Assembly: GCA_009786275.1 (NCBI GenBank) | Contig: WQTL01000362.1 | Coordinates: forward strand, 1-6,136 | Reading direction: 5' to 3' | Length of the DNA: 6,136 nucleotides | Origin: Bacillota bacterium | GTDB lineage: Bacteria > Bacillota > Clostridia > Oscillospirales > Acutalibacteraceae | Part shown: in pieces, positions 5,853 to 6,136 of the stretch | Position numbering within the stretch: the stretch's first letter is position 1 | Layout: every line of letters starts with the position of its first letter | The notes under the pieces: model-generated | The model's input: only the letters and a program-made list of their open reading frames with translations | The model's database searches: none | What the model was told of the DNA's origin: nothing | Program-made: the position numbers and the translations under genes

Positions 5853-6136
5853 GACGCTTCCGGCGCTGGCCCTGCTGCTGATTTTCATGACCGCTTTCGC
5901 CCTCCCCCCGGCGTTTGCCGCGCGGGAGGGCATCGAGCCCTACGCCCTGCTGACCGACGGCCTGGAGTCCCCCATGAACGCGGAGGGCGCGCCCCGTTTC
6001 GGCTGGTGGCTGCGCGGCGAGGGGCTCGACCGGGCGCAGACGGCCTACGAGCTGGTCGTCACGGATGACATCGGCGGGGCCGTGGCGTGGGATTCCGGCA
6101 GGGTCGAGTCCCCGCAGCAGAGCTATATCGCCTACA
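5845..6136 (+). CDS. Alpha-L-rhamnosidase (GH78-type), N-terminus only
   Basis: The first 97 residues of an exported enzyme, cut off by the window end. The ATG at 5845 overlaps the last 8 bp of the GH4 gene (stop at 5850-5852), and only a weak purine-rich site (GAAGAAAA) precedes it, so translational coupling is likely. Residues 1-25 are a Sec signal peptide (MRKT, a hydrophobic core, cleavage after PPAFA), with no lipobox Cys. Mature residues 49-57 (APRFGWWLR), 64-72 (AQTAYELVV) and 81-93 (AWDSGRVESPQQS) match the immunoglobulin-like domain that opens bacterial GH78 alpha-L-rhamnosidases (PRFSW, QTAYQIxV, WDSGKVxSxxS). The catalytic barrel would lie downstream. Similar first domains occur in a few other glycosidases and in rhamnosidase-like proteins of unknown function, so the activity is a family-level call. 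It would release rhamnose from pectin or plant glycosides outside the cell. Confidence 0.75.
   Translation, partial: MRKTLPALALLLIFMTAFALPPAFAAREGIEPYALLTDGLESPMNAEGAPRFGWWLRGEGLDRAQTAYELVVTDDIGGAVAWDSGRVESPQQSYIAY

Noticed and set aside
4332..5933. 533-codon open frame antisense to the GH4 gene
   Set aside because: It spans the whole GH4 gene and the gene junction, has a low-complexity Val/Gly/His/Asp composition, and the plus strand carries all GH4 motifs.
1..6136. CRISPR array, tRNA, rRNA, insertion sequence or phage genes
   Set aside because: No spaced direct repeats, cloverleaf folds, transposase or integrase reading frames were seen; the only repeats are short hairpins and one heptamer run.

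Overview
The window reads as chromosomal DNA of a GC-rich Gram-positive bacterium, most likely a gut-type Clostridia/Oscillospiraceae-like Firmicute. The signs are near-consensus SigA-type promoters (TTGACA, 17 bp, TACAAT), strong AAGGAG/GGGAGG ribosome binding sites, GC-rich coding with AT-rich promoters, and signal peptides ending in PAFA-A. The lineage is an inference from style; no rRNA or other marker gene is present.

Layout. Bases 1-230 hold no gene but are dense in structure: a 25-pair hairpin (21-72), a weak promoter-like pair, three 7-bp tandem repeats, a G/C hairpin and a strong promoter. This promoter drives a secreted alpha/beta-hydrolase (231-1700) that resembles the LCAT/lipase family. 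A 57-bp palindrome (1723-1779) fills the gap to the next gene, which points the opposite way (1785-3284, minus) and encodes a GPH-family (MelB-like) sugar:cation symporter. A 121-bp AT-rich divergent region (3285-3405) carries back-to-back promoters whose -35 boxes both overlap one 18-bp inverted repeat, a likely shared operator. To its right runs a plus-strand operon: an HGSNAT/DUF5009-like membrane acyltransferase (3406-4335), a family 4 glycoside hydrolase with the CHEV motif typical of alpha-galacturonidases (4371-5852), and the start of a secreted GH78-type alpha-L-rhamnosidase (5845 to the window end, cut off).

Working together. An exported rhamnosidase, a uronide/glycoside symporter and a cytoplasmic NAD+/Mn2+-type alpha-galacturonidase are the parts expected for using galacturonic acid- and rhamnose-containing pectin, especially rhamnogalacturonan-I: trimming outside, import of unphosphorylated oligosaccharides, cleavage inside. 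The membrane acyltransferase and the secreted hydrolase could deal with acyl groups on the substrate, but that is speculation. The cluster looks like a compact pectin-utilisation locus; no wholly new system is demonstrated.
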